NCBI RefSeq assembly: GCF_002813375.1
Contig: NZ_PHUJ01000003.1
Coordinates: 4,464,001-4,528,000 of the forward strand
DNA from: Pseudonocardia alni
GTDB lineage: Bacteria > Actinomycetota > Actinomycetes > Mycobacteriales > Pseudonocardiaceae
Reading direction: 5' to 3'
Length of the DNA stretch: 64,000 bases
The notes below the pieces were generated by a model. It had not been told where the DNA came from, did no database searches, and saw only the letters and a list, made by a program, of their open reading frames with translations. Position 1 is the first letter of the stretch; the number at the start of each line of letters is the position of its first letter. This document shows, in pieces, positions 27,018 through 36,689 of the stretch. The position numbers and the translations under genes were made by a program.

Positions 27018-27126
27018 GGCACCCGGTGCGTGGGGTGCCACGCGTTCTGGTGGGGTGCCACGGCGTCCGTGCGCTCCTGCCGGTGCCGGTGCCGGTGACG
27101 GGAAGGGGAAGGGGAAGGGGAAGGGG
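27018..27126. repeat. Short direct and simple repeats between purU and gbcA
   Basis: The 291-base space between the convergent purU and gbcA genes holds no gene. It contains GGCACCC...GGGTGCC (27018-27039), two exact copies of a 13-base unit GTGGGGTGCCACG at 27030-27042 and 27050-27062, three GGTGCC units near 27082-27097, and four AAGGGG units at about 27103-27126. The 13-base unit is itself a small hairpin. Confidence 0.6.
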
Positions 27127-27192
27127 GTGCGCGACCGCCCCGCGCCGGCGGGCCGGGCGGGGCGGTCGTGGTGGTGCGGGCCGGAGCGGGGG

Positions 27193-28341
27193 TCAGCCCA
27201 CCCGGTCGCGCACCCAGTCGTGGAACTCGCCGATGTGGTGCTCGCTGGGCACGAGCACGCCGCCCTTCTCGTAGGAGCGCGAGTCCATCGCGACCTGACA
27301 GCGCTCGCAGGCGTCGAAGTCCTGGACGTTGACCCGGTGGAACAGCTCCACCGAGCGGTCGATGTCGGCGCCGGAGTCGACGACCTCGGGCAGGTAGAGC
27401 CAGTCGCAGACGACCAGGGTCCGCTCGGCGGTCAGCGGGAACATGCGATGGAACACCACGTGGTCGGGGACCAGGTTGATGAACACCGACGGCCGCACGG
27501 TGATGGCGTAGTAGCGGCGGTCCTGCTCCTGGGCGACGCCCGGGATGCGGGCGAGCCCCTCCGAGCCGTCGACGGTGAACCCCTTGATCTCCTCGCCGAA
27601 CTCGGCGCCGTGCCCGACGAAGTACTGGGCGGCGAGGCCGTCGGCGAACTCGGGCAGCACCTCGGTGAGCTCGGGGTGGATCGTCGCGCAGTGGTAGCAC
27701 TCCATGAAGTTCTCGACGATCTGCTTCCAGTTCGCCTTGACGTCGTAGGAGATGCGCCGGCCGAGCTTCAGGTTCTCGACGTCGTAGCCGACGATCGCGT
27801 CCGGCGAGCCGAGCCGGGTGGTGACGTCACCGATCACCGTCTCGGTGAACGAGGGCGGCACCTCGGCCAGGCTCAGCCAGACGTAGCCCAGCCACTCGCG
27901 GACGTGCACGGTGTGCAGGCCGTACTCGACCTTGTCGACGTCGGGCATCGAGCTGAGGTTCGGCGCCGCGACGAGCTTGCCGTCCAGGCCGTAGGTCCAG
28001 GCGTGGTACGGACACTGGAAGGAGCGCTTGACCTCGCCCTTGTCCTCCGTGCACAGCCGCGCGCCGCGGTGCCGGCAGACGTTGAGGTAGGCCCGCACGG
28101 AGTAGTCCCTGGCCCGCGTGACGATCACGCTCTCCCGTCCGATCCGGACGGTCTCGAACGCGCCGGGCTTGTCCAGGTCCGTGGCCAGCACCGCGCAGAA
28201 CCACGTCGTGTGGAAGATGTTGTCCTGCTCGGCCCGGAAGATCGCGGGGTCGGTGTAGTAGTGGCCGGCGAGGGTCTCTCGCAGGCTGTCCGGGAGGCTC
28301 TGCCCCTCGGTGGCGGGGATCGACAACTCGCCGGTCGTCAT
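27193..28341 (-). CDS. gbcA: Rieske oxygenase, probable glycine betaine monooxygenase large subunit
   Basis: The 382-residue protein is a Rieske non-haem iron oxygenase alpha subunit. The Rieske ligands are CRHRGARLC (C-x-H) and CPYHAWTYG (C-x-x-H); the mononuclear iron His residues are in NFMECYHCATIHPEL. Length and motifs suit GbcA, which demethylates glycine betaine to dimethylglycine plus formaldehyde; choline monooxygenase or a carnitine-type enzyme is possible but fits the surrounding dimethylglycine and sarcosine genes less well. ATG 28341 is preceded by GAGGAG. Unlike Pseudomonas, no gbcB lies beside it; the Rieske ferredoxin and reductase at 14015-15537 are likely partners. Confidence 0.85.
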   Translation of the reverse strand: MTTGELSIPATEGQSLPDSLRETLAGHYYTDPAIFRAEQDNIFHTTWFCAVLATDLDKPGAFETVRIGRESVIVTRARDYSVRAYLNVCRHRGARLCTEDKGEVKRSFQCPYHAWTYGLDGKLVAAPNLSSMPDVDKVEYGLHTVHVREWLGYVWLSLAEVPPSFTETVIGDVTTRLGSPDAIVGYDVENLKLGRRISYDVKANWKQIVENFMECYHCATIHPELTEVLPEFADGLAAQYFVGHGAEFGEEIKGFTVDGSEGLARIPGVAQEQDRRYYAITVRPSVFINLVPDHVVFHRMFPLTAERTLVVCDWLYLPEVVDSGADIDRSVELFHRVNVQDFDACERCQVAMDSRSYEKGGVLVPSEHHIGEFHDWVRDRVG

Positions 28342-28642
28342 GGCGGTACTCCTCGTGGGCGACGGTCGGGCGTGCGGCTGCGGGTCTGACGCGAGGTCGG
28401 GTGCCGTCGACGGGTGTGTGCCCGGCGGGCCGAGCGCGGGATCGGTGCGACGGCATCGGGTGTGACGGGGGCCGGTGCCGCGGGACCGGGGGCCCGCGTG
28501 ACGGCCGGGCGCCGGAGGCGACCGGCGTGCGGTCACGGTGGAAACGTTGCGGCACAGCGGATCAACTCCTGCAGTGGGATTCCGACGCGATGACGACGGC
28601 GCCGATCGGGGCCGCGGAAACACACGAGAAATACCGGAAACT

Positions 28643-28659
28643 GTTGCGTAACAAGCAAC
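28643..28659. promoter_or_regulatory. Inverted repeat GTTGC-N7-GCAAC upstream of gbcA
   Basis: Arms at 28643-28647 and 28655-28659 form an inverted repeat in the 741-base gap between gbcA and the broken transporter gene. It is about 300 bases from the gbcA start, so an upstream promoter with a long leader would be needed. The gap otherwise holds the remnant promoter at 28838-28889 and no convincing gene. A related GTTGCGCA lies at 13967-13974 before the ferredoxin gene. Confidence 0.3.
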
Positions 28660-28837
28660 GAGTCGCTCTATGCGCACCACGATGGGAGCGCGTCCCCCGG
28701 GTCGGTGTCAAGGGGCCGTGGCGGTGGTGTTCGTGCAGGCCCGGGGTGTGGACCGGTCGCCGCGGGTGGGGCGACGGAACTGCCGGCGGCACGGTGGCGA
28801 CTCCGGTGTCGTCGGACTCCGGGCGGCTGATCGGGTC

Positions 28838-28889
28838 TTGATCGCCGCTTCAGCCTCAGAGTAACGTGCACAGATATATTACTCGAGTA
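28838..28889 (+). promoter_or_regulatory. Remnant promoter with decayed operator before the BCCT pseudogene
   Basis: TTGATC (28838-28843), 17 bases, then GTAACG (28861-28866) makes a reasonable promoter. AGATATATTA (28872-28881) follows at the same place the operator takes in front of glyA and matches TGATATATCA at eight of ten positions. Next to it is a perfect TACTCGAGTA palindrome (28880-28889). Confidence 0.45.
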
Positions 28890-29082
28890 TCTGATGAGGA
28901 GTAGGTGCTGCCGGGTGTCGATCCCGGCCGATCGCCGCACGTCCGCCGCCCCCCGGGGCCGGCCGGCGGGCCCCGTTCCCCGTCCACCCGTCGCGTCGAC
29001 GATCCCGGCCGCGGGACCGCACGGCCCACGGAGCGGCGTACGGACCGCACTTCCCCCGCACCCGGACAGAGGTGGAGACGTC

Positions 29083-29529
29083 ATGACGCAGGTCGATCCC
29101 CGGTCGTGTACCGAGGACCCCGGAGCACCCCCGCACGGACCGGACGGTCTTCGGGATCGGGGCCGCGCTGGCACTTGATCGGGCAGAAGACCGCCGACGG
29201 GGCGATCGGCAGGGCGATCGACATCCTCGCGATCGTCGCAACGCTGTTCGGCTCGGCCGCGTCCCTCGGTCTCGGCGCGTTCCAGATCGGCGGCGGCATG
29301 CAGACCGTCGGCTGGGGTCGACGGGGTGCCGGGGGCCGGCGTGCTCGCGACGATCATCGTCGTGCTGACCGCGGCGTTCATCCTCTCCGCGGTGTCCGGC
29401 GTCGCCCAGGGCATCCACCTGCTGTCCGACACCACCATGGTGCCGGCCGGGCCGTTGGCGCTGTTCGTGTCCGGCGCCGGCGCCGCGTCGATCGTCATGG
29501 GCACGCTGTCCCAGCGCGGCGCCCCGGGG
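29083..29529 (+). pseudogene. BCCT-family betaine transporter remnant
   Basis: ATG 29083 follows a GGTGGAG site, but the frame soon breaks. BCCT-like pieces then appear in successive frames. They are [11 protein letters not shown] at about 29144; [34 protein letters not shown] at about 29200-29300 (shortened here to its ends AIGRAID and QIGGGMQ); and [31 protein letters not shown], ending in [13 protein letters not shown] at about 29335-29529. These match separate parts of BCCT carriers, which have about 500-600 residues; roughly two thirds is deleted and at least three frame changes exist. BCCT proteins import glycine betaine or choline, so this was probably the original substrate importer of the locus. 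Confidence 0.75.
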
Positions 29530-29531
29530 GG

Positions 29532-30107
29532 TCAGGCGGTGCGCAGCTCCACGCCGGCCTCGGTCAGCGCGGCGAGCGCCCGTTCCGTCGTCTCCGGGGC
29601 CACCCCGGCGCAGTGGTGCAGCAGCACCGTCGTCGCCAGCCCGAGCCGGGACGCGTCGAGCGCGGTCGCCCGGACGCAGTGGTCGGTCGCCAGGCCGACG
29701 ACGTCGACCTCGGTCACCCCGCGCTCGGTCAGCCAGTCGCCCAGCGGGGTGCCCGACTCGTTCGCGCTGGCGCCCTCGAACCCGGAGTAGGCGCTGGTGT
29801 AGGCGCCCTTGTCGAAGACGCACTCGATCGGCGCCACGTCCAGCGCCGGGTGGAACGACGCGCCCGGCGTCCCCGCGCGGCAGTGCGGCGGCCAGGAGCC
29901 GACGAAGTCCGGGGTGTCGGAGAAGTGCGGCCCCGGGTCCACGTGCACGTCCCGGGTGGCGACGACGTGGTCGTAGACCCGCCCGTCGCGGCCGGCGGTC
30001 GCGAGCGGCCCGATCCCGGCGGCCACGGCGGCCCCGCCGGTCACCGCGAGGGCGCCGCCCTCGCAGAAGTCGTTCTGGACGTCGACGACGATCAACGCTC
30101 GTGCCAT
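29532..30107 (-). CDS. pncA: Nicotinamidase
   Basis: The enzyme deamidates nicotinamide to nicotinate in NAD salvage. The 191-residue protein has the catalytic Asp in [13 protein letters not shown] at the N-terminus, the Lys in [13 protein letters not shown], and the nucleophilic Cys in [15 protein letters not shown]. It is full length and its end abuts the transporter remnant. It lies three bases after pncB on the same strand, so the two form an operon. Confidence 0.94.
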   Translation of the reverse strand: MARALIVVDVQNDFCEGGALAVTGGAAVAAGIGPLATAGRDGRVYDHVVATRDVHVDPGPHFSDTPDFVGSWPPHCRAGTPGASFHPALDVAPIECVFDKGAYTSAYSGFEGASANESGTPLGDWLTERGVTEVDVVGLATDHCVRATALDASRLGLATTVLLHHCAGVAPETTERALAALTEAGVELRTA

Positions 30108-30110
30108 GGC

Positions 30111-31397
30111 TCAGCTCCCGGTGAGGAAGGTGGTCGGGATCGCAGGCTCGCCGCGGGACAGCTTCAGCCCCTCCCACGGTACGGCGACCAGCGCCGTCCG
30201 CAGCCGCTCCCGGGCGGCCTCCAGCCCGGTGACGACGTCGTCGGCGACGACCTTCCCGTCCCGCACCAGCGGTACCGGCAGCGCCCGGTCGTGCGGCCCG
30301 AGGACCGGGTCGGTGCCGTAGGGGTACACGACCTCCTCGACCGCGGTCCCGGTCGGCTTGAACCGGCGCAGCGCCGCCTTGCGCCCGCCGCGGGACTCCT
30401 TCGCGCTCGACCGCTTGGCCACCGGGCGTCCGTCGACCTCGACGAGCTTGTAGACCATTCCGGCCGTCGGCGAGCCCGACCCGGTGACCACCGAGGTCCC
30501 CACGCCGTAGGAGTCGACCGGCTCGGCGCGCAGCGAGGCGATCGCGTACTCGTCGAGGTCGCCGGACAGCACGATCCGGGTGCCGGTGGCGCCGAGCGCG
30601 TCGAGCTGCTCGCGGGCCTGGCGGGCCAGCTCGCCGAGGTCGCCCGAGTCGATGCGGACCGCACCCAGCCCGGGCCCGGCGGCCGCCACGGCGTGCTCGA
30701 TGCCGCGGCGGATGTCGTAGGTGTCGACGAGCAGCGTGGTGCCGGTGCCCAGCGCGGCGACCTGGCTGGCGAAGGCGGCCGGCTCGTCGTCGTGCAGCAG
30801 GACCCAGGCGTGCGCGGCGGTGCCCGCGGTCGGGATGCCGTGCCGGGCGCCCGCGGCGAGGTTCGACGTCGTCGCGAAGCCCGCCAGGTACGCGGCCCGG
30901 GCCGAGGCCACGGCGGCCTCCTCGTGGGTGCGCCGCGAGCCCATCTCGATCAGCGGCCTGCCGGCCGCCGCGGTCACCATCCGGGCCGCCGCCGAGGCGA
31001 TCGCGCAGTCGTGGTTGTAGATCGACAGGGCGACGGTCTCCAGGATCACCGCGTCGGCGAAGGTGCCGGTCACGGTGAGGACGGGGGAGCCGGGGAAGTA
31101 CAGCTCGCCCTCCGGGTAGCCGTCGACGTCGCCGGAGAAGCGGTAGTCGCCCAGGCGCTCCAGGGTCGCCGCGTCGACGACCGGGGCGAGGAACTCCAGG
31201 TCGGCGGCGGAGAACCGGAAGCTCTCCAGCGCCTCCAGCAGCCGCCCCGTCCCGGCGACGACGCCGTAGCGGCGCCCGTCGGGCAGGCGGCGCGCGAACA
31301 GCTCGAAGACGCAGTGGCGTTCCGCGGTGCCGTCGGCGAGGGCCGCCGCCACCATCGTCAGCTCGTAGCGGTCGGTCAGCAGGGCCGTGCCGGTCAT
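30111..31397 (-). CDS. pncB: Nicotinate phosphoribosyltransferase
   Basis: It joins nicotinate to PRPP to give nicotinate mononucleotide, the committing step of the salvage route started by PncA. The 428-residue protein has the N-terminal [15 protein letters not shown] and the mid-protein [11 protein letters not shown]-like RIDSGDLGE segment, followed by LSGDLDEY and GVGTSVVTG, all typical of this family. In Mycobacterium pncB1 (Rv1330c) lies between dinG and clpS in the same orientation. Confidence 0.95.
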   Translation of the reverse strand: MTGTALLTDRYELTMVAAALADGTAERHCVFELFARRLPDGRRYGVVAGTGRLLEALESFRFSAADLEFLAPVVDAATLERLGDYRFSGDVDGYPEGELYFPGSPVLTVTGTFADAVILETVALSIYNHDCAIASAAARMVTAAAGRPLIEMGSRRTHEEAAVASARAAYLAGFATTSNLAAGARHGIPTAGTAAHAWVLLHDDEPAAFASQVAALGTGTTLLVDTYDIRRGIEHAVAAAGPGLGAVRIDSGDLGELARQAREQLDALGATGTRIVLSGDLDEYAIASLRAEPVDSYGVGTSVVTGSGSPTAGMVYKLVEVDGRPVAKRSSAKESRGGRKAALRRFKPTGTAVEEVVYPYGTDPVLGPHDRALPVPLVRDGKVVADDVVTGLEAARERLRTALVAVPWEGLKLSRGEPAIPTTFLTGS

Positions 31398-31435
31398 GGC
31401 CGGGAGCCTACGGCTCCTGTGCCACCATGGGGTGC

Positions 31436-31744
31436 ATGTCCGCGCCGTCCCCAGCGCCGTCCCCGGCGCCCACCGAGCAGGTCACGCCCGACCTGGACGA
31501 GTCCGCCGGCCCCGACACGCCGTGGCAGGCCATCGTCTGGAACGACCCGGTCAACCTCATGTCGTACGTGACCTACGTGCTGCAGAAGGTGTTCCACTAC
31601 CCCGAGGCGAAGGCCACCGCGCTGATGCTCGACGTGCACCACAAGGGACGCGCCGCGGTGTCGGCGGGGGACAAGGACACCGTGGAGGGTCACGTCGCCC
31701 AGCTCCACGCGGCCGGCCTGTGGGCCACCATGCAGCGGGCCTGA
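31436..31744 (+). CDS. clpS: ATP-dependent Clp protease adaptor ClpS
   Basis: ClpS delivers N-degron substrates to ClpAP/ClpCP protease. The protein of about 102 residues has a proline-rich N-terminal arm, then the core: [18 protein letters not shown] and later [15 protein letters not shown] with the conserved acidic and hydrophobic pocket residues. ATG 31436 was chosen; ATG 31427 three codons upstream is equally possible. A DUF2017 gene follows immediately, the standard actinobacterial pairing. Confidence 0.93.
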   Translation: MSAPSPAPSPAPTEQVTPDLDESAGPDTPWQAIVWNDPVNLMSYVTYVLQKVFHYPEAKATALMLDVHHKGRAAVSAGDKDTVEGHVAQLHAAGLWATMQRA

Positions 31745-31746
31745 GC

Positions 31747-32298
31747 GTGAACGGCTGGAAGCGCAGCGGCCGGGGCGACCGCGTCCGCTACACGTCCGGG
31801 TTCTCCGGTGAGGAGGCCGTCGTCCTGCGGGGGCTGTTCGTCGAGATCCGCCAGATGCTCGCCGGTCGTGCCGAGCTCGCGCCCACCGACGAGCTGGCCG
31901 AACTCACCGGCATCCGCACCGGTCCGACGTCGCGGCCGACCGACCGGGTGCTGGCCCGGCTGCTGCCGGACTTCACCACCGAGGACTCCGACCTCGCCGG
32001 CGGGATGCGCTCGCTGCACGAGCCGTCGCTGATCGAGGCCAAGGACACCGCCGCGGCGACCGTCCTGGACACCCTGCCCGAGGCGGGCGGACGGCTCGAG
32101 CTCACCGAGGCCCAGGTCGACGCCTGGCTGGCCGCCCTCAACGACGTGCGGCTCGCGCTCGGCACCGCCCTCGACGTGAACGAGGACATGCCCGAGCAGC
32201 TGTCCGACGACGACCCGCGGGCCCAGCACCTGGGCGTCTACCACTGGCTGACCTACGTGCAGGACTCCCTGGTCCGGGTCCGCGTCCGCGGGCTCTGA
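31747..32298 (+). CDS. DUF2017 family protein
   Basis: This 183-residue protein of unknown function always follows clpS in actinobacteria (Rv1332 in M. tuberculosis). It has a conserved opening around GFSGEEAVVLRGL and a C-terminal helical half with YHWLTYVQDSLV. GTG 31747 is two bases after the clpS stop, so translation is coupled. A role connected with ClpS-directed proteolysis is plausible only from context. Confidence 0.85.
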   Translation: MNGWKRSGRGDRVRYTSGFSGEEAVVLRGLFVEIRQMLAGRAELAPTDELAELTGIRTGPTSRPTDRVLARLLPDFTTEDSDLAGGMRSLHEPSLIEAKDTAAATVLDTLPEAGGRLELTEAQVDAWLAALNDVRLALGTALDVNEDMPEQLSDDDPRAQHLGVYHWLTYVQDSLVRVRVRGL

Positions 32299-32314
32299 CC
32301 CGCCCGGCCGACCC

Positions 32315-34000
32315 TCAGCGGCGCACGATCCGGTCGGTCGACGGCGCGGCCAGGCCCGGGTTCGCGCCCAGGTACGCGACGAACGCGTCGAGGTCCACCG
32401 GGCCGCCGACCAGCTCGGTCCCGGCGGTGAAGGTGTCGAAGCCGTCGCCTCCCGCGGACAGGAAGTTGTTCGTCGCGACCCGGTAGCGGCCGTCGTCGGT
32501 GACTCCGACGCCGCCGATGGAGATGTCACCGACCCGGTTCCCGGCCACCACCGTGTAACGCAGGTTCGACGAGCTCTGCAGCACCGTCGGACCGTCGTCG
32601 ACGGTGAACTGCTGGTCGAGCACCGCGCGCAGCTGAGCGCCGGTGAGCGTCATGGTCTGCAGGATGTTGCCGAAGGGCTGCACCGTGTAGGCCTGCCCGT
32701 AGGTGACCCGCCCGCCCGGGCCCGGCACCAGGTCCGCGCGCACCCCGCCGGGGTTGGTCAGCGCGAGCTGTGCGCCGTCACCGCGCGAGGCCGCCAGCTG
32801 GGCGTCGGCGATGACCGTGCCGAGCGGGGACAGCCCGGTCGGCGCGGCCGCACGCAGCAGCGGCCCGGTCACCGTTCCGACCGGCCGTTCGGCCAGCGGC
32901 CGCGACTGCGCGACCGCACGGTCGACGATGTCGGCGACGGCCGGGTCGGGCGCGACGTCGCGGGTGACGACCTCGTTGCGGGCCGTCGTCGCGCCGCGGT
33001 CCACGTCGCCGTCGCCGGTCAGGGCGAGGTCGACCACCGACAGCAACCTGCCGGACGACAGGCCCTGCACGAACGGTCGCGGGTTCCCGGCCGGGTCTGT
33101 CGCCGAGCACGCGTACTGCTGGTGGGTGTGCGCGGAGAACACCGCGTCGACGTCGGCGGACACCGCGGCCGCGATCCGCGACCCCGGCCCGCCGGGCTCG
33201 ATCGCACAGGCGTCCGGGCCGCCGTCGCCGGTCGCCTCGTCGCCCTGGTGCAGCAGCAGCACCTGTGCCCGCACCCCCTGCGCGGTCAGTTCGCGCGACG
33301 TCGCGTCGACCGCGGCGACCTCGTCGCCGACCTCCAGGCCGCGGATGCCGTCGGGGGAGACCAGGTCGGGCAGCTCGGACAGGGTGGCGCCGATGACGCC
33401 GATCCGGGCGCCGCCCGCCTCCACCACCGTCGACGCGGCGAGCGCGGGCTTCCCGCCCTCGGTCACGTTCGCCGACAGGATCGGGAACGACGCGCCGTCG
33501 TAGGACGGGGTGAAGCGGCAGCCGTCGGCCGGGTGGCAGCCGCCGCGCTGCAGCCGGCGCAGCTCGGTGATGCCCTCGTCGAACTCGTGGTTCCCCGCGG
33601 CGGACGCGGCGACGCCGATCCGCTCCAGGACCTCGACGGTCGGCTCGTCGCGGAACAGCGCCGACGCCAGCGGGGACGCGCCGACGTTGTCGCCGGTGGA
33701 CAGCACCACGCTCGCCGGGGCCTGCGCCCTCAGCGCCGCGACGTGCGCGGCGACGAACGCGGTGCCGCCGGCCTCGACCTGCGCGCCGGCGTCGTCGGTC
33801 ACCCGGCCCGAGGACCCCGAGGGCGGCTCCAGGTTGCCGTGCAGGTCGTTGAGCGCGATGAGCCGCACCGTGCCGGAGCCCGGCGCGCCCGCGGCGGGGC
33901 GACCCGAGAGCGTCACCGCCTCGACGGTGACCCCCACCGCGAGGACGACGACGAGCACGGCGGCGAGGACGAGTCCGACACGGCGACCGGAGGAGGGCAC
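32315..34000 (-). CDS. Secreted or membrane-anchored 5'-nucleotidase/bifunctional metallophosphatase
   Basis: The 561-residue protein begins with a hydrophobic signal/anchor segment (residues 8-30) and then a metallophosphoesterase domain. The metal motifs are NDLHGN, STGDNVGASP, AAGNHEFDEG and FSAHTHQQY. A 5'-nucleotidase C-terminal domain follows, with NPGGVRADL and YTVQPFGN. It likely releases phosphate and nucleosides from nucleotides outside the membrane. GTG 34000 is taken as start because the signal segment follows directly; the much longer open frame upstream is antisense to mec. It is absent from the corresponding mycobacterial block, where Rv1333 sits. Confidence 0.9.
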   Translation of the reverse strand: MPSSGRRVGLVLAAVLVVVLAVGVTVEAVTLSGRPAAGAPGSGTVRLIALNDLHGNLEPPSGSSGRVTDDAGAQVEAGGTAFVAAHVAALRAQAPASVVLSTGDNVGASPLASALFRDEPTVEVLERIGVAASAAGNHEFDEGITELRRLQRGGCHPADGCRFTPSYDGASFPILSANVTEGGKPALAASTVVEAGGARIGVIGATLSELPDLVSPDGIRGLEVGDEVAAVDATSRELTAQGVRAQVLLLHQGDEATGDGGPDACAIEPGGPGSRIAAAVSADVDAVFSAHTHQQYACSATDPAGNPRPFVQGLSSGRLLSVVDLALTGDGDVDRGATTARNEVVTRDVAPDPAVADIVDRAVAQSRPLAERPVGTVTGPLLRAAAPTGLSPLGTVIADAQLAASRGDGAQLALTNPGGVRADLVPGPGGRVTYGQAYTVQPFGNILQTMTLTGAQLRAVLDQQFTVDDGPTVLQSSSNLRYTVVAGNRVGDISIGGVGVTDDGRYRVATNNFLSAGGDGFDTFTAGTELVGGPVDLDAFVAYLGANPGLAAPSTDRIVRR

Positions 34001-34134
34001 GCAGGGCAGTATGGCCGCACCCCCGTACGGGAGGCCGTGGCCGGGATCACCGACCGTGGTGTCGAGTGCGTGAACGGGCGGTTCCGGCCCGGCGGGTGTT
34101 CGGGGCCGTGGCCGTGGCCGCGTATCCTCGGGTC

Positions 34135-34629
34135 GTGCTCGTCCTCCGGTCCGACCTCGTCGATGCGATCGTCGCGCATGCCCGCCGGGACTTCCCGGTC
34201 GAGTCGTGCGGGCAGCTCGTCGGTCCCGAGACCGGCGAGCACCCCGAGCGCTACGTGCCGATGACCAACGCCGACGAGGTGGCGAGCGACTTCGCCTTCG
34301 CCCCGGCCGAGGACATCCGCCTGGAGCGCGAGCTGGACGCGGCCGGTGAGCGCCGCATGCTCGTCGTCCACTCCCACACGCGGCTGCCGCGGCGCCCGGT
34401 GGCGCACACCGGCCTGCCCGAGGCCTACCCGTCGCCCAAGGACGTCGCCCAGATGGAGTGGACCCCCGACCAGCACTGGCTGATCGTGGGCCTCGCCACC
34501 GCCGACGCCGAGCCCGAGGTGCGCTCCTACCACCTCGCCGACGGCGAGGTCGTGGAGGACGAGCTGGCGGTCGTGGAGTCCTACATGTTCTCCCACACCG
34601 GCTCCGACGACGTGCCCGACCGGGCCTGA
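34135..34629 (+). CDS. mec: JAMM-family CysO-cysteine peptidase Mec
   Basis: Mec is a zinc JAB1/MPN peptidase that releases cysteine from the CysO-cysteine adduct. The 164-residue protein has the catalytic Glu in VESCGQL, HSHTRLP in the middle and the S-x-x-D element PSPKDVAQ. The order mec-cysO-cysM is the same as Rv1334-Rv1336. Start GTG 34135 follows a TCGGG stretch. Here cysO begins 115 bases downstream, a wider gap than usual. Confidence 0.94.
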   Translation: MLVLRSDLVDAIVAHARRDFPVESCGQLVGPETGEHPERYVPMTNADEVASDFAFAPAEDIRLERELDAAGERRMLVVHSHTRLPRRPVAHTGLPEAYPSPKDVAQMEWTPDQHWLIVGLATADAEPEVRSYHLADGEVVEDELAVVESYMFSHTGSDDVPDRA

Positions 34630-34744
34630 TCGACCCTCTCGCGCACCCGCGCCGGAGGTCGCGCGGGAATGTCGCCGTACTCCGGCCGCGTTGTCGCGCG
34701 TGAGAAATCCACGCCAGAGCGACCCACCAGGAGTGATCACAGAG

Positions 34745-35020
34745 ATGGCCGTCTCCGTCTCCATCCCCACCATCCTTCGCACGCACACCGACGGTGAGAA
34801 GACCGTCGAGGCGAAGGGCGACACCGTCTCGGCGGTCATCGACGACCTGGAGTCGCGGCACAGCGGCATCAAGGACCGTCTGATCACCGACGGCAAGCTG
34901 CACCGCTTCGTCAACATCTACGTCGACGACGAGGACATCCGTTTCGCCGGCGGCCTGGAGGCCCCGGTCTCCGAGTCCTCCACGTTCACGATCCTCCCGG
35001 CCGTGGCCGGCGGTCGCTGA
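34745..35020 (+). CDS. cysO: Sulfur-carrier protein CysO (ubiquitin-like) with an extra terminal Arg
   Basis: CysO carries sulfur as a C-terminal thiocarboxylate for cysteine synthesis by CysM. The 91-residue ubiquitin-like protein matches mycobacterial CysO throughout (SVSIPTILR at the start, RFVNIYVDDEDIRF in the middle, TILPAVAGG at the end). However, it ends in Gly-Gly-Arg instead of Gly-Gly, so the diglycine is not exposed as encoded. The adjacent Mec peptidase could trim it. ATG 34745 is used; AGGAG lies 11 bases upstream and GTG 34733 is an in-frame alternative. Confidence 0.94.
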   Translation: MAVSVSIPTILRTHTDGEKTVEAKGDTVSAVIDDLESRHSGIKDRLITDGKLHRFVNIYVDDEDIRFAGGLEAPVSESSTFTILPAVAGGR

Positions 35021-35034
35021 GCCCCACCGGACCC

Positions 35035-35065
35035 CGGCACCGGGCGGCGTCCCCGCCCGGTGCCG
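35035..35065 (+). other. Hairpin between cysO and cysM
   Basis: The arms 35035-35047 and 35053-35065 pair over 13 bases around CGTCC. It could terminate or attenuate transcription, though cysM starts 18 bases later on the same strand, so partial read-through is more likely. Confidence 0.5.
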
Positions 35066-35073
35066 TCGTGTGA

Positions 35074-36030
<957 letters not shown>

Positions 36031-36089
36031 CCGGGCCGAACCGGTACGTAACGGGCGAATCGGGCGGCCGGGCCGGTACCGTGGGTGAC

Positions 36090-36686
36090 ATGACCGCGCT
36101 CCCGGACGGCCGTCCCGCCCGCGTGCTGCCGCCGGCACCGGTGCGCGCCGCGGTGATCATGCTGGTGTTCACCGCCGCGCTCTACGTGTTCGAGGCGGTC
36201 GACCAGGCCTCCGGTGGCATGGTCGAGTCCGCCGCCGCGATCTACCCCCGCAGCACCGAGGGGCTCACCGGTGTCCTCACCGCGCCGCTGGTCCACGACG
36301 ACTGGGCCCACCTCGCCGCGAACAGCCTGCCGTTCCTGATCTTCGGGTTCCTCGCGATGTCCGGCGGGCCGGTGCAGTGGTTCGCGGTCACCGCCACGAT
36401 CTGGCTGGTGAGCGGGCTGGGGGTGTGGCTCGTGTCGCCGGCCCCGGTGATCGGCGCGTCCGGGATCGTCTTCGGCTGGTTCCTGTTCCTGCTCGTGCGC
36501 GGGTTCTACGCCCGCAACGGCAGGCAGATCCTGCTCGCCCTCGTGCTCTTCCTGTTCTACGGCTCGATCCTCTGGGGCGTGCTGCCGTCGGACCCGTCGG
36601 TGTCCTGGCAGGGTCATCTGTTCGGCGCGGTCGGCGGCGTCGTCGCCGCCTACTGGGTGGCCAAGGCCGACCGCCTACCCTCCTAG
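36090..36686 (+). CDS. Rhomboid-family intramembrane serine protease
   Basis: The 198-residue membrane protein has about six hydrophobic segments. The catalytic Ser is in IGASGIVFGW and the His in WQGHLFGAVGG. It corresponds in position to Rv1337, between cysM and murI. The substrate is unknown. ATG 36090 follows a GTGGGTGAC stretch, with a weak ribosome site. Confidence 0.9.
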   Translation: MTALPDGRPARVLPPAPVRAAVIMLVFTAALYVFEAVDQASGGMVESAAAIYPRSTEGLTGVLTAPLVHDDWAHLAANSLPFLIFGFLAMSGGPVQWFAVTATIWLVSGLGVWLVSPAPVIGASGIVFGWFLFLLVRGFYARNGRQILLALVLFLFYGSILWGVLPSDPSVSWQGHLFGAVGGVVAAYWVAKADRLPS

Positions 36687-36689
36687 GGT

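Noticed and set aside
27030-27062. CRISPR-like repeat pair
   Set aside because: Only two 13-base units with a seven-base gap are present, far below the repeat and spacer sizes of CRISPR arrays, and no cas gene is nearby.
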